Assembly: GCF_949628265.1 (NCBI RefSeq)
Contig: NC_088786.1
Span: 38,895,681-38,959,680, forward strand
Direction: 5' to 3'
DNA length: 64,000 nt
Source: Cloeon dipterum
Lineage: Eukaryota > Arthropoda > Insecta > Ephemeroptera > Baetidae
This document shows, in pieces, positions 9,408 to 20,690 of this stretch. Below the pieces are notes generated by a model. The model saw only the letters and a list, made by a program, of their open reading frames with translations. It was not told the DNA's origin and did no database searches. The number at the start of each line of letters is the position of its first letter. The stretch's first letter is position 1. Made by a program: the position numbers and the translations under genes.

Positions 9408-12400
9408 ATGTCAGCTGCAATTTGTTTCCTGCTCGTCTCCGTGCTCGTCTTCGCCGCCCCTGCACCCGCTTTCGATGACACTTCAGACGAGGTACGACAA
9501 TTTTAATTCAAAAATTTAGAATTTTAACTGATAACAAAGTTATTTTTTTATCATTGGTCAATTTTGTGGAAATAGGGAGGGTTTTACAGCATCATTTTAA
9601 AATTTTTGTTTGTTTTATCTCTAAAGAGACGTGGAAAAAAATGAAAATTTACTTATTCCTCGGTTAATTTTTGAATTTTAAATTATTTCTAAGATAAAAT
9701 ATGATGATTACAATTTTATTTCATTCCTAAATAATTATTTGTTGAATATTTCTAAATATATCAGACGCGTTGGGAAATATTAATCCTTTTTATTTATAGA
9801 TTTGTTTAACAAATGGTATTTATTAATTACTAAAATTAATTAATAAAATGAATAAAAATTAATTCAAAGTATTCGAAATATTTAAGAAATATATTGGAAA
9901 TTTTAAATTAATCATCGAGTTCTTCCCGCTGGTCAGAAGTCAATATGGCGTCGAAATTTATAGATCTTTGATTAAACGCCCATTTTGAGGCTGCGCAGTA
10001 AACTTGTGCGCATCTGAAGCATGCGCAGTGTGATCAGATCGCTTCTTCATCTCACAGGTATGCTGAAACTCATCACTGCGCATGCGTGAACCAAATCAAA
10101 ACCTTCTGCGCAGCCGAAATTCCCACCGTTGCGATCTGTTTTGGGTTCCCGCCGGTCAGAAGGAAATAATGGCGACCAATCAGGAGACAGTCCAGCGGCC
10201 AATCAAAAGCGTCGAAAAAAGGGGCGTGCCGACCTAATAAATTCATTTCCGCGTTTTTTGTTACATTTCCAACAGCCCGATGTGCCATCTAACGGTTGAT
10301 TCGCCAATTACCGGGATAATCAGCTGGTTTGTAACTTTTCCGCCGCACTCTACCAGACGCCATGTCTGCGCGTCGCGTGAATCTGGCTCCCGGTGTTATT
10401 AAAAATAATAAATAATGATTTTTGTTCTAATTTTAAGGCTATTTAATGAATATTTTTGGTTTTATGAATTTAATTTTCTTTTATAATTTATTAAAATTCG
10501 ATGCTTCTCGTCATTCATTAAATTTAAACAAAATAAAATGCTTTGAGACCAACATTTTATAAAATTTTAAAAGTTTCCCCTGACTGATTTATATTAAAAT
10601 ATTTAAAATAAAATATGCTTATGGAGTCCATTTTACAATAATTAAATATCGTTTTCCAGGTTGCCAATAGGCTATTTGAGGACATAAATTCCCGATCCAG
10701 CCCCAACTCATCCAATTTAGAACGCGCAACTCTGTTGCTTTGGTTTTTATTTTATGCGTCTTTCCCGGCGCTATCAAGTTTCTATTTTTTCTAACAATTA
10801 TTTCGAAATAATATCCAGTTTCTGCAGCCATTTGCAAATCATTCTAACAATAAACTTATTTATTTTCCCATTGTGACGCCATAAAAGCGAACCGCTGCAC
10901 TGCTCACATAATTTCGGCTCGAGGAAAAAGTTGGCGGCGCGAAAGAAGCAGTCAGTGTGTGTCGTTTGAATATATTACACCCGCGGCGGCGGCGGCAACA
11001 AGTTGTTTTGCCAGCACTTTAAAAGGTTTTGTCAGCCTCTTGTTTTTCTTTCTTATATCGACCTGACGCACACTCTCGTTGTTTTTATTTGCTGTTTGTT
11101 TTTGGAAAAAGTTGCAGGATTACGAGCTGGATGACGTGGTCGGTTTCGCCTCTTTCGATGTCGATCCAAATTTGGAAAGCGAATCGGAAAACGAAATTCT
11201 GCCTGTCAACCCAATGATTATTTTGCCTTTGCCCCTTCCGCGCGTTGCCAAAAAGGTACTTTTCAAACTCACCCCATTTCCACCTTTGTAAATAAACCGG
11301 TTATTTTGATGTGAATTATTGCATGATTTTGCTGGGATTATATACACCACTACAAAATCTGACAAAACTGAACATTTTCTTCTTTGTTATCATTGAATGG
11401 ATTTTTTATTGACAAAAATTGAATTTTTTAAGGAAAAAATTTAAAATTAATTTTCTCCGTTTTGCGTGGATGTTCTTTGGAAATTAAAACCTTAAGAAAA
11501 TATTTCTAATCCTCCGTTTAATTGTTATCGTCGTGAAGATGAGATAAAATAAAGAAATTAGGATGTTAAACCAGTTCCAAAAGCAAAAATTAAGGGTAGA
11601 GGGTAGAGGGTAGGCACCCCCAAAACCTTCAACTGGTCAGGAGAGGTTGAGACGCGTCTAAAGGTGGTTAGTTTTTGCAATTCTGATGCCTAGAACCCGA
11701 GATTAAGAGTTCGCAAAATTTGCAAAAACACGAAAATTACGAATTTTTCGTATTTTTCGAACTCCAAATCTCGGGTTCTAACCATCAGAATTGCAAAAAC
11801 TAACCACCATTAGACACATCTCAACTTACTCTAAATACCTGAGGGATTTAAGGGGTGCTAACCCTCCACCCCTTTCAACCCCCTTGCTAAATTTATCGCA
11901 GTAAAATGTACTCAGAAGCACTTTTCCGCGGGGTTTAAAATATTTTAGAAATTACTGGGCGGGGGTAGGCAGCCCCTAAACCCATCAGCTGGTTAGGGGA
12001 GGTAAATTTGAGTCTTCCGGTGGGTATTTTCTGCAATTCTGATAATTAGAACCCGAGATTTGGAGGTGCAAAAATTCGAAAATACGCAACATTTTCACTT
12101 TTTGTGATTTTTGCAAATCCAAATCTCGGGTTTTAATTATCAGAATTGCAAAAATTACCCCTCGTTAGACTCTTCTTAATTTGTTCTGATACATTAAAGG
12201 GTTTTTGGCGTGACAATTTATTGTGTTTCAATAATTTGGAGCTCTCAAAATCAAGAAAAACGTAAATTTGCTCATAAATTTTTATTTTAAAATTTCTAGA
12301 CTCAGTTAATAAGATTTTTATGTTTATAGCACTTAAAATTTGGAGCTACCAATCATAGTTATTTCTAAAAAAAATTTCAAACAATTTTTTAAAAAAATTA

Positions 12401-12795
12401 AAAGGCCGCATTCATTAGAGAAAAATAAAAAATGTGCAGTTTTCCCGCAATTTGTGTAAAATCCCAGCAAAATATATCTGATGATTAATCCATTTCGAAC
12501 AGAAAACCGGCTAATAACTGAATTTGTGGTTGGACAGGCCCTGACGGCCCTGGCGCGCTGGAGGCCGTTCGGCTCGTACGTGGAGGCGGCCGCGTCGGCC
12601 GTGGCCGCCAGCGTGGCCGGCCCCGAGAAACTGGACCTGATCAGCGCAGAGCCGCGGGCCCGCGGCCGCCTCGGCCGGGAGCAGGGCTTGCGGCCGCGTG
12701 GCCGCTTGCAGCCGCTTCGCTTCGGCCGCCGCAAACGCACCGACGGCCGCCAACGCAGAGGCCGCAACACGCCGCACGAATGGACTTTGGATTGA
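9408..12795 (+). CDS. Candidate RFamide neuropeptide precursor (short-NPF-like?)
   Basis: Coding exons 9408-9491, 11118-11255 and 12538-12795 join in phase 0 into 159 residues ending TGA. Residues 1-21 (MSAAICFLLVSVLVFAAPAPA) are a signal peptide. Residues 22-72 are acidic, and a dibasic KK follows at 73-74. The last exon is very rich in Arg, Ala and Gly and contains LQPLRFG (131-137) directly followed by RRKR (138-141). That is the hallmark of a C-terminally amidated -PLRF-amide peptide: Gly amide donor plus multibasic cleavage. Further basic sites (RGR near 128, RQRR near 145) could set the peptide's N-terminus. Short-NPF precursors of insects share a single xLRxRFG-RR pattern, but the match here is partial, so the family is inferred. 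The last exon is strikingly GC-rich, with mostly G/C third bases, unlike exons 1-2. Alternative: a secreted protein of another kind. Confidence 0.6.
9922..10402 (+). mobile_element. Family B element, copy B1
   Basis: In the first coding intron of the RFamide-like gene. Ordered motifs: CCGCTGGTCAGAAGTCAATA, TGGCGTCGAAA, GCTGCGCAGTAAACTTGTGC, GCATGCGCAGT, CTGCGCATGCGTGAACC, GGCCAATCAAAAGCGTCGAA, GGGGCGTGCCGACC, ATGTGCCATCTAACGGTTGA and CGCGTCGCGTGAATC. The same order occurs in copies at 16.8, 40.1 and 53.0 kb and inverted at 22.9, 60.4 and 63.4 kb. No open reading frame. Confidence 0.8.
10870..11035 (+). promoter_or_regulatory. Possible alternative promoter inside the RFamide-like gene
   Basis: GC-rich island within the intron, holding CCATAAAAGCG (TATA-like, near 10880), GCAGTCAGTGTGTG (arthropod-initiator-like TCAGT near 10951) and a CGGCGGCGGCGGC run. 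A transcript starting here would include the second coding exon but skip the signal-peptide exon, so a second promoter is speculative. Confidence 0.25.
11575..12260. repeat. Family A dyad satellite
   Basis: In the second coding intron of the RFamide-like gene. GGGTAGAGGGTAGAGGGTAG leads into AACCCGAGATTAAGAG, its inverse CTCCAAATCTCGGGTTCT, and a second unit with CCCGAGATTTGGAGG near 12053 and CCAAATCTCGGG near 12119. Spacing about 355 bp. Confidence 0.8.
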
Positions 12796-12804
12796 AAATT
12801 AATC

Positions 12805-12810
12805 AATAAA
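12805..12810 (+). terminator. Poly(A) signal of the RFamide-like gene
   Basis: AATAAA ten bases after the stop codon at 12793-12795, implying a very short 3' untranslated region if used. Confidence 0.5.
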
Positions 12811-13139
12811 TAATATTCCGCCAGACAAAATTACATATCCAAAATGTACACGAATTCCATTAAATTATAATGAGTTTTGAACGCAAATTTTGTTTTATTT
12901 AATTGTTAAAAATACAATTTAATTTCGTGAAACGGAGATTTTTTTAAAATATTTCTATTGCAATTTTTGCCAATTTTTTCGCATTTTTAAAGAGGATCGC
13001 TTGACAGCATCATTTGAATTTCTCTATTAAAATTGATTTATTTGTGTTCTTGATTTTTTAAATATTATTTCTAGAATTTTAAGTTTTAAATTAATTTTTA
13101 TGATTTTACGCAATTTTCACCAATTTTTTTTTTTAGGAT

Positions 13140-13590
13140 TTCTCAACAGCATCAGAATTGCAAAAACTACCCACCATTAGACACATCTCAACCTAAGGGT
13201 GTTAACCCTCCACCCATTTCAACCCCCTTGCTAAATTTACCGCAGTAAAATGTAATCAGAAGCATCTTCCTCGGGGTTTTAAAATATTTTAGCAATTAGT
13301 GGGTGGGGGTAAGCACCCCATAAACCCATTAGATGGTCAGGGGAGGTTAAGACGAGTCCAATGGTGGGTAGTTTTTGAAATTCTGATGCTTTGAACCGGA
13401 GATTTTGCGTTTGAAAAATGTAAAAAAGTGTCGAAAAACGCAAATATTTCACTTTTTGTGATTTTTGCAAATCCTTATCTCGGGTTTTAACTATCACAAT
13501 TGCAAAAACTACCCCTCGTTCGACTCGTCTCAATTTCCTCTGAAGTACAGAATGGTTTTTGACGTGATATTTTATTAGGTTTCAGTAATT
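13140..13590. repeat. Family A dyad satellite, partial
   Basis: ATCAGAATTGCAAAAACTAC, ACCCTCCACCCATTTCAACC, GTGGGGGTAAGCACCCC and a diverged CGGAGATTTTGCG / ATCCTTATCTCGGG pair mark about one and a half units. Confidence 0.75.
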
Positions 13591-14769
13591 TGGAGCTTTC
13601 AAAATCAAGAAAAACGATATTTTTGTCATTTTGTTCATTTATAGTTAATCAGAAGAAATTAAATGCCTGAAGAGTTTTGCGGGAAATGCATGTATTCTTG
13701 ATAGAATTTTAAATTTAAAATTGTTTATTATGATTTTATGCAATTTTTGCCAAGTTTTTTATTTTTATTTTTTAGGTTGGTTTGTTTAACAGCATCAAAT
13801 TTAAATTTTTGTTGAATTTCGGACGTGAATTCAGTTTGTTCTTTATTAATTAATTAAATTAAACCATTTTATATTTAATCAAGTTTTAACATTTCATTTG
13901 TTTTGTTTTACAAAAGCCACAAAAAATTTAAAATTGTTTTAAGCAATTTTTTCCAATTCCTTTCAAAATATTTATTTTCGGGGGTTAATTTCCAGTTGCA
14001 AAAGATCTCAACTGGATATAAATAAAATCTCTTGAAAAATATATTTAAATTGAAATCATTTTAAGACTCAAAAAATACCGAATTGATCCTGGCAGCAATT
14101 AAAACTAACAACGCGATGTAATTCGAGGCAACAAAAATAATTGGTCACTCGAGCCAAATTATTATTCCTCTCTGTTGGAAAAAAATCCGAACTTTCCCGT
14201 CAGATGGCTCCACCGTGCGGAAAAGCAGCCAGAAAATGTTGCCGCCACCTATGAGTTTTTCACGAAACTAAAATCAGCGCGGCGGCGATCGAGCGCCTTT
14301 GCGACCCTAATAAATCATTGCCGGCCGACGCTCGAATTTTACTGCGAGGGAAAACAGTTTTTTGGCTTGTCGGCGCCGACGAATGAGTAATCAATTTCGG
14401 GCCCGAACAGAGAGAGAGAGAGTGAAGACTGAAGAGAGAGCATCCTGCTTCTTTTTTTTGGTGTGTCGTTTTGGCCGGGATATCGTTTTGCGAAAACCTT
14501 TCTCTCCCCTGCAGCTAATTAGCAATTTTCATAATTTATCGTCTGCGGTGCACGCTGGCGGAAAATGGAAAATCCGCCCCTCTGCCTCCAACCGCTGACT
14601 TTGGATTTTCGGCAAATGGGAATTCATTATTTATGTTCAAACATCGAAATGTTCAAATTAGCTGACGAGAGAAAATTGCATTTTTAAAATTTTAAATTAA
14701 TTTTCACTGAAATTCCTATCTTTCTGTGTAAAAAAATTGCCAAAAATCCAAATTAAGAAACAAAACCTG
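13591..14769. other. AT-rich stretch with one unique island, no gene
   Basis: 13.6-14.15 kb is AT-rich without signals. About 14160-14640 is GC-richer unique sequence with an AGAGAGAGAGAG tract near 14409 (GAGA-factor-like) and homeodomain-type GCTAATTAGCAATT near 14514. It has no splice-bounded frame, so it is more like a regulatory island than an exon. Confidence 0.4.
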
Positions 14770-16066
14770 GCCAGTCAACGCCTCATGGTACCAAATGAAG
14801 CTTCGAGCAGTCAAAACCGGCCTCCAGCCAATTGGCGAATTAATAAAAAAAATATGAAGGGGTCTTTTAATGCAGATTTTGGGGGATCTTTTTAGCTGGG
14901 GGGTGGACAGGGACCGATTTAGGGTTTATTCAACGCGAAATTTTATCACGAGTCCAACGAACATTAGTTTTTGCCTGTAAAGCCCATAGGAGCCGAGTAA
15001 TTAATTTTTAAACGTGAAAAAACGTGATTTGGACATTACTAAATTTTGGTTTTTGGGACCCAGCCGGGCCCCTATGGGCCCTAAGGCGGGGATTTTTGTA
15101 CCAGTCGATGCCCCTTGGTAGGGCCCGTCCACCCATGTGCAGTTTTATAAAATAAGAATTTTTTTCGAAAGACCAAGAATTTATTTCGGCAAACATTTCG
15201 AAAAAATCAAAATTCTAAAATTCTTCCACCGCCACTCCAGGATATAACGCCTAGTCATCTCGGCTTAGTATCGAATGAAGAAGATTTTGAGGGATTTGGA
15301 AGAAATTCTATCCAGCCGTTTTTCTCCTACAGAAGTGGGATTTTCCGTTTTTGTCGAAATCTTACGCCTTCCGGTCGCCATATCTCGCCATTGGGGAAAT
15401 AATTTGACAAACCCTACGGTGAATCGACGCGGAATTTATCTGCAAACATTTTAGGACCAATAACAAACTGATCCGATCAAAATCCTAATTTCTAACTTGA
15501 TTTGAAGTTTGAAAAACGTGTTTTTTTCACCTGCTTCCCCGAGAAAAATGAAAATTCACCATTTGTTCCGCAAATGCACCCAGATTCAGGTCTTTGCTGT
15601 TCCACCGCACACGGAGGCTTAACGCCGGTCTGGAAACCGATTTCGAGTTTTCTCGCGCCCATAGAAAAATTTAATTTCATTATTTTCGATTTTCTGACTT
15701 ACGACCCGAAAATGGTTTTATTTTTATTAAAATTCGACGAGTTGATGAATTTCAAGTCACAAAGTCTTAAACGAAAGGTCTCAACAAGCCCTACAACCTG
15801 ACGTACCCTGAAGACCTTTTTTCAGGGTACCCCACCCTGAGATCGGTCCCGGAGCCACTTTTCTCGGTTTTTCATACGTCAAAAATAAATGAAAACAATT
15901 TTTTTAAATACATCCCACAGAATAATTGCAAGGGAAGCTTGTAATATTTTTTTAAAACTTAGGTTCGCCTTGCAAACACAAAAATAGCCGCTAGTCTGGC
16001 GTGTCTGTGATGTGCAACACAGCAATTTTAAGTTTTCCACGAAGCGGCCGCGGCCGGCGTGTGTGT
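14770..16066 (+). mobile_element. Family J element, copy J2, with shared 3' flank
   Basis: The body (about 15010-15860) matches the insertion in the second lectin gene, and the 5' part (14770-15000) matches the inverted copy at 19.5-19.77 kb (e.g. CCAACGAACATTAGTTTTTG versus its inverse form). From 15861 to 16066 the match to 5650-5848 continues, almost identical over the last ~110 bp through GAAGCGGCCGCGGCCGGCGT, then stops at a unique GC island. Confidence 0.75.
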
Positions 16067-16844
16067 CTGCAACGTTTTGCTGCTCTTTTTTTTGTCTGCG
16101 CAACAAGAGCGAGTAGCGGCCTTTGAAATCTTTTGAAAAGCAGCCGAGTTGCGTGTGTGCGGCGTGACGTCAATATTCTGCTGAATGACGAGAGAGAGAG
16201 CGAGAGAGATGCAATTTTCTCCGCCGTGCGCCGCGTGCTGGCCGTGCCGGAGCGAGAGCAGCAAGCAAGCAACCCCTTTTGCTACGACTCGAAAGCGAGT
16301 GCACCCCCTCTCACTCCTTTCCGGCCATAACCTCCGCTTAGGGTCGACACACACGCCGCTCCGAGAAATTTCAAACTTGCCCAGGCGAAGATTTTTTCTC
16401 ATTTTTTGCGTGACAAGAAGTGGAAATGAAAGAAAGAAAGAAAGCAACCCGCCACCCACCCCCGAACGGGTAAAAGCAAGGTGTGAATTCCGACGCATCT
16501 GGCCAGGAAATGAACTAGTCCGCTTGCATTTCTTTCTTTCCGGTCTAATCTCAGAGCTGCGTGTTTGCTTCAATCAACTGTGTTTTTGCGCCAATAAGCA
16601 CGAAAACATAAAAGAGGGATGAAAGCTATTTTTGCCAAATACAACGGAAATTTAAGCAGGAAAATATGGCTTTTTAATTTTTTGTGTAAATTTCAATCTA
16701 GTTATTTATTAACCAAATTTAAAATTAAATTCAATTAAAACTGTCTGTGTTTTTTAATCGGGATTTTATTTCATTTATCGCTCAACATTCTTAAAGAAAG
16801 TAAAATAAAATAAATAAGTAATTTATTATAAATCTCCGGTGGCC
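16067..16844. other. Unique GC-rich island then AT-rich tail
   Basis: 16067-16620 is GC-rich unique sequence with GAGAGAGAGCGAGAGAGAT near 16190 and GAAAGAAAGAAAGAAAG near 16428. Open frames exist on both strands only because of the low stop-codon frequency. No start-plus-splice structure supports a gene. 16620-16840 is AT-rich. Confidence 0.4.
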
Positions 16845-17665
16845 AGGTTGCGATCTCTATCGGTTCCCGCTGGTCAGAATTCAATATGGCGTCGAAAAAA
16901 TGGAGGCTTTCAAGGTGCTTAAATTAGTTGATTGAATATACGCCCATTTTGAAGCTGCGCAGTAAATTTGTGCGCATCTCAAGCATGCGCAGTATGTTCA
17001 GATCGCTTCTCCATCTCACAGGGAGGCTGAAACTCATTTCTGCGCATGCGTGAACTAAATCAAAACCTTCTGCGCAGTCGAAATTCCCACCGGGGGTCCA
17101 GGTTGCGATCTGTGTTGGTTCCCGCCGGTCAGAATTCAATATGGCGTCGATATAATGGAGGCTTTCAAGGTGCTTTAATTAGTTTTTTTAATATTCGCCC
17201 ATTTTGAAGCTGCGCAGTAAACTTGTGCGCATCTTAAGCATGCGCAGTATGTTCAGATCGCTTCTTTATCTCACAGGGAGGCTGAAACTCATCACTGCGC
17301 ATGCGTGAACTAAATTAAAACCTTCTGCGCATTCGCAATTCCCACTGGGGGTCCGGATTGCGATCTGTGTTTGTTTCCCGCCGGTCAGAATTGATTATGG
17401 CGTCGAAATAACGGAGGCAAATCAGGAGACAGTCCAGCGGCCAATCATAAGCGTCGAAAAAGGGGGCGTGCCGACCCAATAATTTCATTCCCACGCATTT
17501 TGTTCAATTTCCATTAGCCTGATGTGCCATCTATCGGTCGAATTGCCAATTACCAGACTAATCAGCCGGTGGTAAAGAAACAAAAACATTCATTCCCACC
17601 GTACTCTACGAGACGCCATATCTGCGCGTCGCGTGAATCGGTCCCCCGGTGTTTTCATGCTAAAA
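16845..17665 (+). mobile_element. Family B element, copy B2, with tandem modules
   Basis: The ~245-bp head module (GCGATCT..GGTTCCCGCC GGTCAGAATTCAATATGGCG ... CTGCGCATGCGTGAACTAAA ... CCTTCTGCGCAG) is present twice in full (from about 16850 and 17100). A third start near 17345 runs into the tail module (GGGGCGTGCCGACC, ATGTGCCATCTATCGGTCG, CGCGTCGCGTGAATCGG). Other copies have one or two head modules. Confidence 0.85.
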
Positions 17666-18596
17666 ATATATTTTTTTTCTTTAAACCCCAAAAATAATAA
17701 AAATCACCCCATTTTTCAATCTCTCCTACCCTGAAAAGCCAAAGAAAATCCATCTAATAATTGAATTACTTTTAAAATAGATTTCCCTGCTGTTCTCACT
17801 GGCTTTCTAACAATTTTCTGTTGGATGAGACTGCTTACAAAACAATTAAACTTTCAGGACAGCATCTGCTCGCTATTTTGGTTATTTTAAGCGGAGGCTA
17901 AATATTTGGAAAGCACATTTCACCTGCCAACACGCAGGGAAACACAACAGACACACCGTTTGCGTTCACAAAGTGCCCTATCACATTTTTTCGTTAATTT
18001 CTGGATGTTTTAGACGCCTAATAAGTGGCTCCAGAATTCAAAAAATTCTTGTCTGCAATAAATAAAAATAAATTGAAACCAAAGAGCCTCTTTTAAACGA
18101 AATGCACTCAAGGGGCGACTTTTAATCAGCTTCCGTCCGTTTTTTTTTCGGCCGGCTATTTCGATCGCGCGGGCGAGAGGCGTGTATTTTCACTAATTGC
18201 ATCCGAGGCGTCCAATAAATATTTTTCCCTTTGCGCTTGATAAGGAGCAGAGCAACGCAGGCTGCCGGCCGATTTATTTCAGGCCGCGTAAGCCGCCCGG
18301 CGCGCACATGCAATCTAAAAATACGTGCGCGCGCGCGACGCGGCCGATTGATACAGCAGCCCGGCATTTTTTTTAACCCTGCTCGCTGCTCTGCCTCATG
18401 ATCATGAAACAGCCCGTTAACGACATGTGCTGCCTGCATGCGAGTGGCCGATCGAAAACAAAAATAAATAAAAATGTGCGAGAGGAAACTGTTAACGTAA
18501 TTATTTTTGTAATTAAATACTTCTCAAATACTCTCTGATTAATTTAGCTCCATTATATGGCAATTTTTAAAGAATGTGCAGGAATTCTTCTTCTTA
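17666..18596. other. No gene; unique GC-rich island at 18.12-18.47 kb
   Basis: 17.67-18.1 kb is AT-rich without signals. About 18120-18470 is GC-rich, with GTGCGCGCGCGCGACGCGG near 18325 and TTGATAAGGAGC near 18237 (GATA-type). No coding exon is supported. Confidence 0.35.
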
Positions 18597-19790
18597 CGTC
18601 GAGGATGGTGGGTGGTTTTTGACGAAAAACCAGCCACTGAGGGCCGGAAGGGGCGGTGGCGTCGGAAAAAGCATGAAAATTCACTCCTGGACCGATCTCA
18701 GGGTGCGGTACCCTGAAAAAGGTCTTCAGGGTACATCAGGTGATAGGGCTTGTCGGGACGATTCGTTTGAGACCTCGTGACTTGAAATCCATCAATCCGT
18801 CGAATTTTAACAAAAATAAAACCATTTTCGGTTCGTAAGTCGGAAAACCGTAAAAAAAACGAAATTTAATTTTTCTATGGGATGGAATAACCTCAAAATC
18901 GGTCTCCGGACCGGCGTGGAACCCGCATGTGCGTTGAAACAGTAAAGATCGCAATCTGGGTCTCCGTGCGGAAAAAATGGCAAAATTTCAATTCCCTTTC
19001 GGAGAAAGTCCAAAATTCATGCTTTTCAAACTCCATAACCCATCTAGTCCCCCAATTTTCTAGATAAATGGAAAAATTTGGTGTCAAAAGACGCGATATG
19101 AAATGGCTCAGGAGACCCCTTTCTGTTGGAGTAGCGAAAAGGCTGGCGGAAGTCAAAATTATTTAAAAAAAACACCCGAAAATGCTTAATTTCACTTTTA
19201 AAAAACTTGCACATTTTTTTATTTTAAAAATCCTCCAAAATTTTGTTCATTTGATGCCTATCTAAGATGGCTAGGCAGCATTACCGGAAAACCCTCGGGT
19301 CATGGTGATCGAACTTTTTTGAAATTTTGAGATTTTTCAATGTTTTGATATTCAAAAAGCCACAGTAATTCTAAAAATGGTCCGATATTAGAAAACCACA
19401 CACGGGGAGACGTGCCCATTTGAGGGCATTAACTGGTGCAAAAATCGCCACCCTCCGGCTCATAGGGCCCGAGTTGGGCCCTGAGAACAAAAATTGTGTA
19501 ATGTCACAAAACATTAAAAAATTATTAATTCGGCTTCCATGGGTCGTACAGGCAAAAACTAATATTTTTTGGACTCGCAGTAAAATTCTGCGTCAAATGA
19601 ATATGAAATCCACCCCTGTCCTCCCCCTCAACCCCAAAAGCCCCCAAAATCTGCTCAAAAAGTCTAATTTTGTTCTAATTTTTGTTTTTTTAATTAGCCT
19701 ATGGGTCGGAGGATGATTTTGACACTATTTTCTTTCATTTGGCATGAAAAGGCGTCGATAGGCCGTGTGTGGCGCTGAAATTCGCGTTTC
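18597..19790 (-). mobile_element. Family J element, copy J3 (inverted)
   Basis: Reverse-complement match to the copies at 4.87 and 14.8 kb: GGACCGATCTCAGGG and ACCCTGAAAAAGGTCTTCAG near 18.7 kb, and GGCAAAAACTAATATTTTTT near 19.55 kb. It lacks the ~200 bp shared by the other two copies beyond TTTTTCCGACGTC. Alignment to the others breaks in the middle (about 19.0-19.4 kb). Confidence 0.7.
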
Positions 19791-20690
19791 TTTGCGATTT
19801 TTTACACGGGGAAAATAGGGAAAAATGCACTAGATTAGACTTTGAACTGAAATAAACAGAAGAAGACATATTATATCTCGTCAAGGCTGTAGTGTGCAAA
19901 TCAAGTTTGCGTATGTATATCTGTGTGCAAAGTGGATGCAGGCGGTGGGTAAATCAGCAATAAATCACGCAGCACACATTGCAGCAGGGTATATAAACAC
20001 ACGACAGTGTTTACACAATCCTGCTCCGCTTTTTGCCGCGTGCCTGGAAGACGCGCGGCTCGTTAGGAGAAAGAAAGAAAGAAAGAAAAAAATCAGGAAA
20101 ATTCGGGATTTATTTATTTGGGGCGCGTGGCGGCGGGCGAGCCGAGCATCAATATTTCGCAGCTGGAGAACAAAGGAGCGCGCGAGCTGCATGGGATTGA
20201 GCAATATTTGTTTTTGCTGGCTGACGTCTCAGAGTAAATAATTCAGGCGCAGATTTCCCTGAAGAGCCGCTGTTAGCCTGATTTAGCCCTGCGCAAACAC
20301 ACGCCGCTTTCTTTATTTTTTGCTCTCTCCTTTTATTTTTCCTCCTCCTTTTGTCTGCGCGTGTAAATTTAGCAGGACATCTGGCCGCCGATGAATTAGC
20401 CTCGAATGATTCGGATGAGTGAGCTACACTGATGAATTGCACTGCACTCACTCTCGCGCGACCCCCGTGACAAAAAGCCGACCGAAATAACTAACACGCG
20501 GCCGCTCAAAGCAGGCTTCAAAGCTCCAATCTCTCAGCGCACTGCATCGCCGACATGCCCCGACTAATGGCACATTTTTCAGCTCAACCGCAACTCCACA
20601 AACTAACCGCTAAGTTGATTTCTTTCAGAATGAACATCAGTAAGGCCTTTTAATACTTTTAGGCTCAATGAAACAACATTTTTGTACTTT
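19791..20690. other. Unique region with TATA-like site, no gene
   Basis: Contains GGTATATAAACACACG (TATATAA near 19991), a GAAAGAAAGAAAGAAAG tract near 20071 and GC-rich sequence to about 20600. The TATA motif could mark a core promoter, but no downstream coding exon with a donor can be supported. Confidence 0.35.

Noticed and set aside
12333..12806. 157-residue minus-strand open frame across the last RFamide exon
   Set aside because: It is the antisense shadow of a GC-rich plus-strand exon; its N-terminal half is Arg-rich by composition and its C-terminal half translates intron.
15879..16106. Minus-strand frame shared with 5695-5901 (GRGRFVENLKLLCC...)
   Set aside because: The conservation comes from recently duplicated DNA (family J flank); there is no start or splice context, and substitutions cannot show codon bias over so short a span.
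16028..16622. Long opposing frames (181 and 145 residues) in a GC-rich island
   Set aside because: Both strands are open at once, as expected from GC-rich sequence with GAGA repeats; neither shows a protein motif.
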